A stretch of DNA of 64,000 nt, taken from Monosporascus cannonballus. Its lineage: Eukaryota > Ascomycota > Sordariomycetes > Xylariales. Of the stretch, positions 10,268 through 24,125 are shown piece by piece. The stretch lies in the NCBI GenBank assembly GCA_004154925.1, contig QJNS01000018.1, forward strand, positions 248,001-312,000. Direction: 5' to 3'. The notes under the pieces were generated by a model. That model was not told the origin of the DNA. It ran no database searches and worked only from the letters and a program-made list of their open reading frames with translations. The translations under genes were made by a program, and so were the position numbers. Every line of letters starts with the position of its first letter. Position 1 is the stretch's first letter.

Positions 10268-11824
10268 CTAACCACTGGCTGCCGTTTTTGCCGCCTCTGT
10301 ACCCGCTATCCTCCCGAATACGACACACTCTAACAATGAGGAGCCGCCGAGCCGGTTATCCCCATGGATGCCTCCAGTAATCTCGCCTGCCGCCCACAGG
10401 CCCTTGATCGGAAGCAATCCTTGACCAAGCACTTGTGCTCTCTCGTTGAATGCCGCGCCACCCATCGTGAAGTGCGTTATCGGTGTAACCTTGCCTACGC
10501 AGACCTCCTCCTCCCGATTTCTCTCTCCCGGTAATAATCGCCAGTGTCCGAAAGAAGCTCGGCCGAAGTCCTCGTTCTTCCTAGCCGCTACGGCGGCCGC
10601 GTATCGGTCTATAGCGTCGATGGTCTGCGGACTGAGCTCTTTCACCTTCTTCTTCTCCATGAGGCCCTTGAATAGGTAGAAGCCCAGATGTCCGGCCGTG
10701 GCCTCGCACGCTCCGGGATCAAGGAGAAGCGTTACGTCCCATTGGCGGGTCGACCCGCTATCCGCGGTCGGTAGGTTCATGATCGCCTTGCTGACAACCT
10801 CCCTCGTTTCCATCTCGTTGACGAACCTCTTCCCTTCGCCGGAGAGGAGTATCCCACCCTCGCCGCGTAAGACCTCTGCTGCAAGGATCTTATAGGTGGC
10901 CCCTGGATCCTTCGGATCCACGAAGCCCGTAGGATGTACTTGCACGCTGTCCATGTCGATGAGTTCAGCACCCACGGCCTCCAGCATACTGTGCGAAGCT
11001 GGTAGTGGCTCATTGGTCGAAGGAATGCCGGCTAAGTCGGGACGGTATTTCGCCAGCAGTCCATTCGCATCGCCCGCGAATCCACCGACCGCAAACACGA
11101 CGGGGCCCTCAAGATCATGCTGCTTGCCATCGCTGACATAACGCACCCCCTTGACCGTGCTGTCGACCACATCAAGGGAAACGACCTCCGCCGAAGTGGT
11201 CAGTTGAAAATTCGGCAGCTCGCCCAGCTTTTTGAGTAGCGTCGTCACGATGGCGGCGCCCGGGGGCGTCTTCCCGGCCCCGCGGTGCGTCCGCGGCACG
11301 GAGTGGCCGCCCAACGGCGCCACGACGCTCAGGTCAACACCGATCTCATCGACGAGCCAGTTGATGGCGCTTTCCGAGTCGCTTGTGAGCGCCTTGATGA
11401 GCCCCGCGCGGTCGACGCCGTTCTGGGCCGGCTGCTGCTGGAACCGCTGTCCCGCCGAGCGCACGGTGTCGTCGTAGAACTTGTCGTCCGCCTCGATGCC
11501 GGCGGCCCTCTGGAACCGCGTCCCGGCGCCGTTGATCCCGGACGAGGCCTTGATGCTGTTCCCGCCGGGCTTGAGTGCCCGCTCGAGCATGTGCACCTTC
11601 GCGCCTCTGCGCAGGGCCTCGTGCGCGGCGGATAGGCCAGCGAGGCCGCTGCCGACCACGATGACTGGCTTCGGCGTCATGTGGGAAGTAGCGATTCTGG
11701 TCGATTGAGAAAAGAAGTTGAATGTATTGCTCCCTATTGCTCGGTGATATATCATACCCAGGAGGGCTGCTGCGATGCCGACGAGAAGCGCAAAGATGCA
11801 ACGTCGGATTGAGAACATAAGCAT
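10268..11824 (-). CDS. soluble fumarate reductase (FAD-dependent, OSM1/FRD1-like)
   Basis: This intact intronless gene encodes 518 aa. The enzyme family reduces fumarate to succinate using reduced FAD/FMN, helping to reoxidise cofactors when oxygen is low. The FAD-binding Rossmann motif GSGLAGLSAA lies at about 58-67, with the ERALKPGGNS loop at 81-90. HRGAGKTPPGAA at 180-191 and the catalytic-domain motif HPTGF at 297-301 follow, then LRGEGGILL near 319 and ITHFTMGG at 449-456. The C-terminal FAD motif LWAAGEITGGIHGDNRLGG at 476-494 leads into SSLLECVVFGR. These are the hallmarks of the flavocytochrome c/fumarate reductase family, and the length matches. The N-terminus (about residues 9-28) is a hydrophobic anchor or signal, suggesting an ER or membrane-associated form; yeast Osm1 is known to be partly ER-targeted. 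It is the last intact gene before the transposon nest, and its base composition shows no RIP. Confidence 0.95.
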   Translation of the reverse strand: MLMFSIRRCIFALLVGIAAALLGMIYHRAIGSNTFNFFSQSTRIATSHMTPKPVIVVGSGLAGLSAAHEALRRGAKVHMLERALKPGGNSIKASSGINGAGTRFQRAAGIEADDKFYDDTVRSAGQRFQQQPAQNGVDRAGLIKALTSDSESAINWLVDEIGVDLSVVAPLGGHSVPRTHRGAGKTPPGAAIVTTLLKKLGELPNFQLTTSAEVVSLDVVDSTVKGVRYVSDGKQHDLEGPVVFAVGGFAGDANGLLAKYRPDLAGIPSTNEPLPASHSMLEAVGAELIDMDSVQVHPTGFVDPKDPGATYKILAAEVLRGEGGILLSGEGKRFVNEMETREVVSKAIMNLPTADSGSTRQWDVTLLLDPGACEATAGHLGFYLFKGLMEKKKVKELSPQTIDAIDRYAAAVAARKNEDFGRASFGHWRLLPGERNREEEVCVGKVTPITHFTMGGAAFNERAQVLGQGLLPIKGLWAAGEITGGIHGDNRLGGSSLLECVVFGRIAGTEAAKTAASG

Positions 11825-12717
11825 CGTGATTTAAATCAGCAGGTATGAGAGGCCACCCTCCACAACGGATATAAATGCGCCATATTACACGGTGATTGGT
11901 GGGATAGGTCGGCGACGAATGGTTCTAGAGTCGTACGATTCAGGAAGCTTCCGCTACTGTGGTGGGGAGATCTCCGGGCGATTCCATGTGGGAACACCCG
12001 GAGGGTGTCATCCCCACAATACGACACAACACGCTATACAGAACCCAAAGTAAAGCGGCCTTACCGTACCCAAACTCAGACGGCCCCACGCTTTATTATA
12101 AACTATTTATATGCCGTATTCATCCAGATGTGATGAGCCGCTTGATCGTGCGGTATGAATTGATGCCCTAACAGTGCCCGGGATAACGGCCACTAAGTTC
12201 GCTACGGCTCGCCAAGTCCCTTTGGCCCCATGCAAGCTCCTGAGATACTAATTGCCGTAATTCCTATTATCTACAAGGAGAGGGAAACGCATGCCTTCGA
12301 GCTGATGGTCTGTCGCGTACCAACGTTTATAAGCTTCTCCCGATTTTCTCTCCTAAACACTAGTCAAAAGGCACACGCTTCGCAGCTGTTGTGATGGGAT
12401 ACGGGTATATCACCCAACTCCAACTTATGACGATTTTGTATCGTGATGTATGCTGTGGACTGGTCGAAATCACAGAGGACGCTGTTTTAAGCAAACGCAG
12501 TGTTTTAATAAAGAAGGTCTAAAGGCGAAAAGATAGGACCAGAGGAACTGCATTGGATAAGAGGGGGACAAAAGGCTTAAAGAATGCATTGATGGGGGAT
12601 CGGTAGCAGGACCTCTAGAAGAATTAGATCAGAGCCAGGGAAAGACAGGGCATTATGGAGCGAAATTGGGCCACTTCCAAGGGAGACCGAATTGATAAAC
12701 CAAGTAAAACACCTCGG
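11825..12717. other. intergenic upstream of fumarate reductase, up to transposon edge
   Basis: This stretch of about 890 bp has normal base composition. It holds short frames on both strands (11836-12027, 11959-12171) with no domain. It includes the presumed promoter of the fumarate reductase gene and ends exactly at the TA that flanks the terminal inverted repeat at 12718. Confidence 0.5.
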
Positions 12718-12763
12718 TAAGGCGACCCCCCCACCAACGCCCCATCTCCTCAACGCGCCACCC
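12718..12763 (+). repeat. left terminal inverted repeat of pogo/Fot1-type element
   Basis: The repeat is GC-rich and starts TAAGGCGACC; its inverted partner is 12.8 kb away at 25463-25508, matching at 43 of 46 positions. It sits abruptly between normal-composition DNA and the AT-rich nest. Confidence 0.9.
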
Positions 12764-14553
12764 ATTTTTGAAGCCATCGCCATAATAACCTTTCTATACA
12801 AATAATAATATCTTAACAATTACTTAATTAATTGATTCCATATTAAATAAAACGTATAATAATGCAATCCACTTTAATTTCGTTATTTTTTTGGCTTTTA
12901 GAAAATTCGTTTTATTATTAATTTTGTCGAATAACAGAAAAACGTCTTTTTATAAAGGCTTTTAACCTTATTTTTAGCTTTTTAACCAAAATTATTTTTA
13001 CGAAATCCTTATTTGATTCGGGCTATATTTTTTTTAGCGTACTTTAAGTTTCCTTTTTAACGGCTATAATTAATTAATTATTATAAATTTCGGCGATTTT
13101 AAATTTAATAATTTTATTATTAACAATTTACCAAATATACGGAATAAAAAACGTAAAATGAAATTCCCATATATTAAATTAATTTCATTGCGGATTTTTC
13201 AAACCAGATTAATTTCTTAAATTATTTAAATATTTAAATATTTAAAATAAATAATCAAGTTAAAAAATTAAAACGTTTTATAATATAAATTGATTTTGGC
13301 GCGAATATATTCCTTTTCGCTTTTTTTACTTTAATGTATTTTTTATTTAATATTTTTTTGTTAATAAACCGTAAATCTGTTGTTTTTTTAATTATTTATA
13401 ATATATTTCTAAATTATTTTAAATTTTTTACGTTTATAAAAACGTTTAAAAAATCAGTTTTATTAATAATTTCCAAAACTTATCTATAATAACGTTTTCG
13501 AAATTAATAGCGGAATTTCTATTTTAAAATAATAAATATATTTATATACATTCTTAAATAATATAATTATTATGGCCGTAAATTATTAATAATTTTTAAT
13601 CGTGCGAATGTTTAAATTTAATATAGGAAATAAAAATTTTATAAAATTCTTTTAACTCGATTTCAATCTTCGTTTAATTAATTTTTAATATAATAAAGTA
13701 TTAACTTTTATATATTTTATAGTCCGAATTAAGAAATTATTATTATTATATGTTAATATTGTTAAAAGTTACAAAATATAATAACGATCGTTTATTAAAA
13801 TTAATATAAATAATTCTAATAATTTATTTGTTTTTAAATGCATTTTTTAGAAAAATATGTGTTTTAAAAAGTTTTTCGAAAATAAAAAATTTTTACCTAT
13901 ATTTTTCATTATTTCGATTTCGTCCGCGTTATATCGTGTAACAGCTAGACGGTTTAACCAACTATTAAACCTAAGTCGTACGGGTTTTGTCAGCTAGCTG
14001 GAGATGCGGAGCGCTCCCCATATACGGAAAGGTCCCATACTGATCGGCTCATATATGTTCCGTGGCTAAGCTACTTAGAGTTGTACGCGTGCGAGAGCAC
14101 CTACAACTTAACTGAATACAACAACACAACTGATTTCCCCTATATCTGTTACCTCATCTTGATCAGGACTCCATTTTGGAGGTTGTGACTGCGCCTGCGG
14201 CGCAGCAGTCGTAGCCACAGCTATAGCTTTTGATCAAGAAGTATCTGTTAGGGGTCCAATGTATTAGTTAAACTCCTTTAAAAATAATACGCACAAAAAT
14301 AACAAAACCTCCAAAATAAGGCCTGATAATAAATTGTGATTTTTTCGTTCAGTTTAATACGTTCCTATACAAATTTACAAAAATTATTATTATTAATTTT
14401 AGTAATATATATTAATTACGAAACTTTTAATATTTTAATCTATATAATTTAATGCAAAATTAAAATCTTTATTTTCTAATATAATAATAATCTTAATTAA
14501 TACGAAATAAAAACTGCTATAATAAAAAAATAATCTAAAATCTCGATTAATAC

Positions 14554-14774
14554 TGTCAGGGGCTAAGGAAGTGTGCTAAGAAAGTGTGCGCATCATAAAG
14601 AAGACGCTAAGCATTCTATACGTCATCCCTACGCAATCGCTACGAGGCAGGTGCGGGGTAGTTGCTTTATAGATAGTTGCTCACTCTCCTCTTAGAGAAG
14701 AAGGGCAAGCTTCAGACTGGTCCTTAATATACCCGTATTGTTTCTCTTACTCTGATCTTCAACAAAACATGACA
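14554..14774 (+). mobile_element. solo LTR (family W), 221 bp
   Basis: This GC-normal island lies in AT-rich DNA. It begins TGTCAGGGGC and ends AACATGACA, so its ends are TGTCA/TGACA inverted. The flanks are AATAC (14549-14553) and AGTAC (14775-14779), identical except for one G-to-A difference, as expected for a 5-bp duplication hit by RIP. No internal region or second LTR is present, so it is a solo LTR within element Y. Confidence 0.75.
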
Positions 14775-16706
14775 AGTACATATTACAACCTTTAACCCCC
14801 CGGGCCAGCACGATAATAATATAACCTTATAAGCCAAAATAATAATATATAAGGTTTGAAATCGCTCGTAATAAACTCCGAAATATATTTTTTTCTTAAT
14901 TCATCAAATATAAGTAATATATTCGAAAGTTTGAAATAAATACCTTAAACTTTCGAACCTTTAATTTTCTGAAACGAAACGTTTATTTTTATCTAATATT
15001 TTTATCGGTTTTTTGCCGATATAAACGTAATTAACCCATATGCTAATATTATGTATACGGCCGATAACCTTATAGAAATTCTATATCGTTAATTTATTCG
15101 CCTTATATTAGATATTATATTTAATAAACAAAGCTATATTTTACGAAAAAAATAAATCGATACGGTATATAATCTGGTTTCGAAAAACTTAATATTTTTT
15201 TCGATATTAAAATAAATTTTAAAAAGTTTTTAATTATTTAAGTTTTTTCGTTAGTAACCGATTTAATTATTATTTAAATCATATTATTAATTAATTTAGC
15301 GGAAAAATAACGAATTTTTGTATTAATAATTCTATATTTTGATTTTACCTTAATATTCGCGGATACGAAAAAACTTAATTTAAAGAGATTCGACCGTATA
15401 ACTGCTAAATAATATAATTATATTATTTTTAATCTTAAATAAATATCGAACGATTAATTCCAAATTGCCATATTAAATGCTGTTTTCGAACGACGATATG
15501 GTCTGGTTGCTATCGATAAAGCATATGTATTATTAAAATAAAAAAAATTTCCGGCCTAAATATACCAATATCTATAATCTGCGCTTTATTTTCCCTGCCC
15601 ATATATATTGGTTTGCGTATACAGTAATTATTAATAATATTAAAAAAATTACGAAATATGGCGGTTTTCGTCAAATCGGCGGCCTAATTAAATATAGCTA
15701 TAAGACGGAGGTTCGGCGTTTTAGTATTAATTACTCCGAAATTAACATTATTATCTTCCCTATATCTAAAGGTTAACGTTCGAATTAAGGGTACTTATAT
15801 TTCCTAATAATTAATATATCCGAGCTATTAAGTAATATCTCCATAATTTAGCTTAATAACTTATGTTTTATTATTAAAATTATTATTTATATTAATAACA
15901 AGGCCAAAACTATAAATATCCGTAACTACTTAAAAGCTTAAACTAATTAAAGGCAAACGCTTTTATAAAACGTTAACTTTCGTCTAAAGTGACATAGATT
16001 ACGTTAACTTTAAATAATAATTTTTTCGGCGGGCGGCGGAATTTAGGCCCTTTTGCAAAAATTATAAATTTTTCGTATAATATATTATAATATTTATATA
16101 TAACGAGGTCCTAATTAACAGGAATTAAAAACTCTTGCTAACTTTCGTATATTAACAGCCGTTTGTATATTCGTTCTTTTTTTAATACGTTAATTAATCG
16201 GTTAATCCGAACGGTCGAACTAATAATTCGGCCTAAATCGTCGCAAAAAACCTAATTACGAATAAAATTTTTAAACGTTATGTTAATTCCTTTATGTTAA
16301 TACCAGATAGAAATTCAAAATACGCGTACGTATATTTTGTTCTAAAGGCGTAACTCGGTAAAACTGAAAGAATTCGAATTTATCGTATTTTAAAAAAAGA
16401 GATAATAACGTAATAAGCTTAAGCTGCAACTATTATACGCGTTAAGATTTAAAAATAACAAATAAATCCTAATTAAAATTAAAATAATATTAATAATAAG
16501 CTATAACAAAAATAACGATATATATATATATATATTTATAAAAATAATCTTATTATTAAGTTATTACGGATTTTTCTTTTTTTAAAAAAGTAAATATACC
16601 AAATAAAACCGTTTTTACGCAATTATAACTCAAGCCTTATTAACTCGTTACGGGGATTTGGAATTTGATTGGTTAATATTTAATGTTTTGGAGCGGTACT
16701 TAAGTG

Positions 16707-16912
16707 TGTAAGATAATGAACAGCTGTGAGCTAGGTGAGGTGATCTCCGACCAGTCGTAAAACAGATTTCAAGAAGTAAATGTATTAGGTTATTTCCATT
16801 TGGCGTTTCCCACTAATTGTCAGATAATAAATTTATATTAATAAGTAAATCGGTGGTTAATCGGTAATTAGTTAATTAATAACTTTATCCTTATAAGGGC
16901 TATATTCTTATA
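16707..16912 (-). repeat. 3' LTR of Gypsy element Z
   Basis: This is the 206-bp partner of 23920-24125. In minus orientation the 5' LTR begins TGTGAGAATAC; this copy begins TATAAGAATAT, which shows RIP transitions, and ends TTACA. It is AT-shifted over its whole inner half. Confidence 0.88.
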
Positions 16913-19900
16913 ATTATTTCCTTTTTGTAAATTATTAAGTTTTAATAATATTATTATTAATTTAATATAACGTATTTCGTAAATTTGATTACGTATATTT
17001 ACCGATAATTTACCCTTATATTATGTTATAAATAATTACTATAATAATTAATACGTATTATATTACGTAATTAATTATGTTCCGCTTAATTTCTTATTAT
17101 AATCCGTTTTTAACCTTATTTTGTTTACCTTTTTTTTCTTTTTCGCGCTTATATTTCTATTCCTTTTGCATATGCGTTCCGTTCGGTTTTTTATTTTTCT
17201 TTATTCTTATTTCGCCTTTTCCGTTTGTTTTGCGTATTATTTCCGTTCGTTATATTTTTTTTTCGTAAAAAGTTCTAAAAGAAATAATATTTTAATATTA
17301 AGAAAAACTGGGATTTTTTCGAACGTTATCTTTTCGATACCGATAATAAAATGGATACCAATTGCATTATAAGCGGTAATAAGCCGTATTATGTTTACGT
17401 AATATAACATTATTTTAATTACCGTACGGTTTATATTCAAGTTTTAGGCATTTTAAATTACGTTATAACTAATTATTATTATAAAACTTTTCGTACGATA
17501 AGTAATTATTTTTAATATTATTAATATTATTATTTAATTTCCGTTTAAAGTTTGATTATTTTTAAGGGTACTGCCCAGATAATTTCTTAATTCGGTACCG
17601 ATAATTAGGAGTTAATTAACGAGCTTGAAAAAGTTCGTATTGCGGATACCTAGTACGAACGTTCCGATATAATTGCGGTCGGTCGTCGACTTAACGTCTT
17701 TTACGAAGCCGAATTCGCCTTTAATACGGTTATTATTAAGGAATATTATTTCCTTAATATAGCGGAAGTTAATTTCCGATCGTCCGTTATAATTATAAAA
17801 GTTTAATTTTAATGCCATTTTATAAATTTACAAACTTAAATTCTTTTTATAAATATTACGGTTTTTTTTATTATTCCGTAATTAATTTCCGATTAAGCGC
17901 AATTTTAAAATATTCTTATAAATAAAATAATTTTCGAAAGTCGTTATACCGTTACGCTTCCCGCCTATAAGCATTTTCCGCCCGTTTTCCGACGTTTTAA
18001 TAAAGTTTTAATATTTATTAATAATTATAATTAAAAAATAACTTTATCCGGCAAAATTATTATCAAACCTAAATATATTAAGCATTTTAAGGATAACGCC
18101 TTATTTTTAATTAATAATAAATTATATTCCGGTTATTTAGGCCCTGTTTTTCATAAAAAATAAAACGTTTTTAAGTTTTTTTTAGATTTTACGTTTAATA
18201 AATTTAATAAATATATTTACTTTTTATTATCATATATTTTTTAATTATTGTCTAATATTCCTATATTAATTTCTTTAATATATTTATTAAAAGTTAATTA
18301 ACGTAAAACTTAATAATTAAGTACAAAATCTTATTTTCGAAATAAAAATTTAATTTTTTTTATATTATTTATAAGTTTCCGATCGGTATATAATAAGGTA
18401 ATTATTCGTCAAAAATTTAAAAATAATTATATAATTAAGTAATATTTTAATATTAAAATTTTAATTTTATTTAAAATTATTTTTTATAATTTTCATAATT
18501 ATTAAACGATTACTTTTTAATTAAATTATTATTATTTTACAGTTTTTAGGTTATTTTATTTCCTATATATATATTTAATTTTCTTTTCGTAACGTTATAA
18601 TATTTTAAATACGTATTCGAAGTATTTTTGAGATTTTTACATATTGTATTTAACGGGTTAACCTTTTTATTTAATTAAATATTTGCGTTATTTCCGGTTA
18701 TTTCGATAACGGACAATATTTTTTATTACTTATTCTTTTTATTTTTTTTATTAGGTCCGGTAACGTTATTTAAACGTCGCCCGGTTTTCGGTTATATTAC
18801 GGTTTTAATAAAAATATTAGAAATATATTATATATTCGTTAATATTTAGTAAAAAATATTATTTTATACGCTTAAAAACCTATTTGTTTTTTAATTATAA
18901 TTTAAATATAAATAAATATAAATTGTTTATTTTTAAATTTAAAATTTTTAATCAATAAATTTTTTTATTGTTTTAATTAAAATTCTATAAGTATATAACG
19001 TTAATTATAATATTTTTTTAAGCTGTTATTACTTTTTCCTAATATTCGTATATTATTTAACGAATAACTGTTATTTTTTCGAAACGTTTTTTAATTTCTT
19101 ATATTTATTTCTTAAATCTTTATAAAAGGTATTTTATTATTCTTAAATAATACTTATATAAAACTTCGAACGAAAAATAGCCGGTAAACGCGTTCTATAT
19201 ATTATTATATACGAATTTCGCATTTCGTAATAACTTTATTGAATTATTTTAATATTTATTAACGTAATTACAGAAATAATATTTTAAAACTTAATAAATA
19301 TGTTTCGTTTATTTATTGGTTTGCGGATAATAAGTAGTTAATATTTATTGCTTTATTTTTCGTTTTTTATAAAATTTCGCTTAAAATTAATTTATTAATA
19401 ACTTATTTTTATCGTTAATAATTCCGGCTGGCGTACCGAATTTGCATTTAACCTTATCGTAAAATAATTAGGCTAGTTCGGTTACGATTAAGATTTTAAC
19501 CGTAAAAATAAATAGTTTTAATTTCGTAAAGCGGTTGACGATCACCAGAATTACGTTGTATTTTAACCCGTTTAAACCTAAGTTTTTAAAAATTCTCGTA
19601 ATAAAATTTAATAAGATTTTTTAGAAAAATTTCTTAAGTAATAACAGGGATTATAATTACTTATATGGTTTATAACATAACTTTATTATATTTTAATAAT
19701 TTAAATATTATTTAATATATTTTCGGATATCGTTCGCCATATTTTCCTAATAAAAGTTTTTGGTTATTAATTTTAACTTACGGATATATCTTATATATTT
19801 TGCCCTTAAATTATTATAATATTGGTTAATTAATTATTTCCGTAAAAAGTTTTATAACGGAATTACGAATTTATCTTGATAATATAAAATTTTATTTAAA

Positions 19901-22900
19901 TTTAGAAAATATCTTTTTTTTATTTTAGCTTAGCGTCTAGTTATTCGTATTAATTTTATAATATTTAAATTCTTAATTTATAACTTTTAAACCTAATCGT
20001 AAAATTATCGGAAAATTTTCGGCTAAAATACCGTTTCGTTTTTAATTAGCTTTTTTGGCAAAGAACGTAAAACGTATTAATTATAAATAATAACCTTAGT
20101 ATTAATTTCGTTTTTCCTAAATTCCTCGGAATCCGATTATAATATAATTATAATTTGTAATTATTATTATTTAATTATTAATTTTATTATTATTACGATT
20201 TGTACTTATATTGTTATTCGTAAGTAATAAGTTCGGCAGGTATATAATTCTTTATTTTCCTTTTTTTTTCGAAAATTTCCTATAATTATATAATAAAAAT
20301 TTTTCGTTTTTTTATGCGGATAGTAATTATTTAAATTTCCGTTATTTAATATCTGTTTGAAAATTTTGTAATAAGCAAATTTTACGTTATTTTTATAAGA
20401 CCTTTTATTCCTTTATAATATTTTAAATCGCGTTATATATTTGCAACCATTTTCCATACGTTTTTCGGCATATTATTCGTAAATCCGAATTTTTTAAATA
20501 ATACGGGGATTACGTTTTTATAGGTAATTTTTTTAATATATAATCCGGACGTTTAAATAGCCTATCCGCCGAGTTAACGGCGTCCGGTCGGTATTAGATT
20601 TTAAAATTAAATTACGTAAAGCAATAAATCCATCAGGTTAATCTCTTTTTAAGGTTACGCGCCGGCGCTTTTATTATATTTTTTAATATTATGTAATCGA
20701 TAAATATTAAGAAATTTTTTTCCGTATTTTTAAAATATTACCGTTAATATTTTAAGTTTTTTATAATTATTAATAATTTTTATTGCCTTATAATTTACCG
20801 CTTTTCGGTTGGATTTAATTTTCGCGATTAATATGTAATTAGGCGCTAATATTTTTTATATTTTTATAAAAATATTTTTAATATAATTTTTATTAAGGCG
20901 TGTATTTTAATTTTAGTATTTTTGGTATTATCTTAATATCGGAAAATAATCGCCGATTAAAAAATATCTTTTAAGTTTTAGAACGTTTTTTTAGTTTTTT
21001 GGAATTATTTAAATTTTATTATTTTATTTTTACCTTATATCCTTTTTAAAAATTTAATAATAAATTCGGTAATACGTAAATAATAAGCGATAAACGTTTA
21101 ATAAAAATTTACAAATCTCAAAAATATTTAAATATTATAAATTAATTTTGGTTTTGGTTATATTTCGATAATATCGACCCGTCGGCGGTTTATTTCTAAA
21201 CCGTCAATATTAATTATAAATTTTAAAACTTTTATCCTTTTTTTGAAAAGTTTATATTTAGATATTTTAATAAATAATTAATATTATAATAGCCGTTCGT
21301 AAATTAATTAAAAATATTTCGTATATTTTTTTTCGTTATCCAAATAAATAATTATATTATTTTAATATATTATATATATATAATTAATTAATCCAGTTAA
21401 AATCTTATATATATAGATTTAGAATATAATTAACGTATTAATAAAGTTAAATAATATAACCGTATATTCGAATTATTTATATTATGTTCGAAAAACGGTT
21501 TTTTATTAATCGCTTTTTTTAATTCTAATATAATAATAAATATCTTTAAAATTAATTTTGGAAAATACCTTAGTTAATTTTAAGCGATTTATTATTTTTA
21601 AGATTAAAAATAAAAGGTATCGGTTTTTTATCGTTATCTGATTTAATTTTTTATAATCGATATATAATTAAAGATTACCGTCTTTTTTGGGCATAAATAA
21701 TATTAGTACTTTTACGTCCGCTTTCGAATAACGTATTCGGCTTATTTTTAAGTTTTTTCGGATATATTTTTTAAATACTTTTTTTAAGTTTCCGAAATAA
21801 GGTAAATTGGGCCGAATAAGGATGATTTTTTTAGGATTAAATTTATTATATATTCCGTTTTTAATAATTAAAATATTTTTTTCGTTATTTTTTCGGAATA
21901 TATTCGCCGGAAATTCTTTAGGTATATAAAAAAATTAATTATTTTTTATTTTTGTTATTTTTCAAATTCCGGGAAATTTAATTTTTCGGCTAAATTTATT
22001 AGGTTAACAATATAAATTATGCTTACCGAAAAACGTTAAATTTATAATTTTTTATTTATTAACTTTTTGTAATAATTCGTATAATTATTAATATATAATT
22101 ATATTTAATAAAATCCTTACTTTATTTATTTCGAGTTTAAATAATAAAAAATTAAACGTTTTCCGATTACGGCGTATTGCAAATTAAATTTATTTAAATT
22201 TTCGTTTATTTTTGTTATTATTTATTATGTTAATAAAAATTTTATAAGCCTTATAACATTTAATATATATGCCGTTAACGTTAATAAAACCTGGAATATT
22301 TACGAAAATTAATTAAAGGTTAAATTTTTTCGTTAATTTTCTGTTTATAATATTTACTTATATTCCGATATTTATATTTATTTGTATTGCTATATTTTCA
22401 GTGCTTTTTAATACATATCTTTCTTTTAAAAAACGGCTTTATTTTAATTATTTTATAATTATTAGCCGAAAAAAAATTAAATATATACGCTTATTCCGGT
22501 TTTTCTTTAAATTTATATTTAAGAATTAGTTTAATTTATCGTTATATATTATAACGTTTTATACGGCCTTTAAAGGTTTATTTCCGTATAGCCGGAATAA
22601 TAAAGTTTTTGTATTTTATTTGGATTTATAATTTATATTTTTATAAGTTAGTTTCTTATAATTATAATATTTAAGTAAGCCCTTATAAAAGTTAAAGATA
22701 TTAAATTATACGGATTTATTCCGTTCGGAATTAAATTGGCGATTATCTACTTTTTAAACATAAAAATACTCGTAATTTTTATTATTTTTATATAACGTTT
22801 TTAATTTATTTTGGAATTCTTTTCTGAAGGTATTAAAATAAAATTATTTATCCTTATTAATACCTTTAACGAAAAATAATTGGTTTTTTTTTTGCTTTTT

Positions 22901-23919
22901 TTTAAAAAATATTTTAATAATATTTTATTTTATTTATTACGTTATTAATTTATTTTAGCTTAATATTTTTTCGTAATAAAGTATTTTGTAACCGTAGTAT
23001 TAATTTATAAAAGTAATTAAAAATAAAACGCTTATTATTCCGATTATTTTCCGGGTTAAAAATATTTGTAAACTTTATTTTATAAATTAGAAATTTTTAT
23101 TTAACGTAAAAATCTAATAACGATTAATCGGATTATTATCGTAATTCCATAAATTATTCCTTATATTTCTTATCGAAAAAATTAAGATTTATATAATTTT
23201 CCCTAATAAAAATCTATAAACTTTTTATTTTTAATTTTTTTCGTAATTAAAATAATTAAATATAACGCGATATAATTATTAAATGTTCGTAATAAAAACG
23301 TTTATATGGTTTATAACTTATTAAATATAAATAAAAGCATTTTGTTTTAGTTTTTCGGCATAAATTTCTGTAATAATATTTATTTAATTTTTTTAAATTA
23401 ATACGTATTTAAAAAATTTCGAATAATTATAACGTAATATTTATTTATTATTTTTAAGTTTTTGCGATAATATCGTAATTAATTTATAAAATTTTATTTT
23501 TTTTAATTTATATTATTATTTATTATTCGGCTAATTATTAAAATAATTCCGAATATTACTTATTTTATTAACGAATAATTTTTAAAATTTAATTATTATT
23601 AAAGAATTTAATTTTTTTTTTACTTTAAATTCTGGAATACGTTCGTTATATTACGTTTATTTTCCGACCGTTTAATTAACGGTTATCGGGATATATTTTT
23701 ATTATATATATAAGGAAATTTAGGATTCCGAAAATTATGGTCTTTTGCTTTTTAGGGTTCCGTTATAAGCTTTTTCGCCTATTTTCGTACCGTAATTAAT
23801 TATTTGTTAATTAGGTTCCGATCGGCGGTTTTTTTTACTAGTAATTTAAGTTCGTTTTATAATCGGTAAACTTTATTTCTGGTAATTATTACGTTATTTT
23901 TTATGGCAGATAAAAAAAT

Positions 23920-24125
23920 TATAAGATAATGGATAGCTATAAGCTGGGTAAGGTAATCTCCGACTAATCGTAAAACAAATTCCAAAAAATAAGTATATTA
24001 GGTTATTTCCATCTGGCGTTTCCTATTAGCTGCCAGATAGTAGATTTATATTAATGAGTGGGTCGGTGGCTGATCGGTGGCTGGTCGGCTACCAGCCTCA
24101 TCCTCATAGGGGCTGTATTCTCACA
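23920..24125 (-). repeat. 5' LTR of Gypsy element Z
   Basis: This is the 206-bp partner of 16707-16912. Its outer half (about 24050-24125) is GC-normal and its inner half is AT-shifted, so the mutation boundary lies inside the LTR. Confidence 0.88.

Larger units (their letters stand above)
16707..24125 (-). mobile_element. full-length Ty3/Gypsy retrotransposon Z, RIP-inactivated
   Basis: Two direct 206-bp LTRs (16707-16912 and 23920-24125) enclose the element, and AAGTG flanks it on both sides (16702-16706 and 24126-24130). On the minus strand the reverse transcriptase core is recognisable at about 21330-21480. An FNxINT stretch and a GLINYI stretch lead to the active site at 21356-21367, which now reads Tyr-stop-Asn-Asn where the family has Tyr-Leu/Val-Asp-Asp. 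The integrase lies further along, with NRFTK for DRFTK (19522-19539) and TYYPQTN (19315-19338). Reverse transcriptase before integrase is the Ty3/Gypsy order. Stops throughout show it is dead. It is the youngest large insertion of the nest. Confidence 0.88.

Noticed and set aside
11285..11801. Long GC-rich frames at 11285-11635 (plus) and 11346-11801 (minus)
   Set aside because: They are out-of-frame or antisense to the fumarate reductase gene, whose domains are complete.
17077..17818. Small frames inside the Gypsy element
   Set aside because: They are chance frames in AT-rich RIP sequence; the true coding strand of the element is minus and full of stops.
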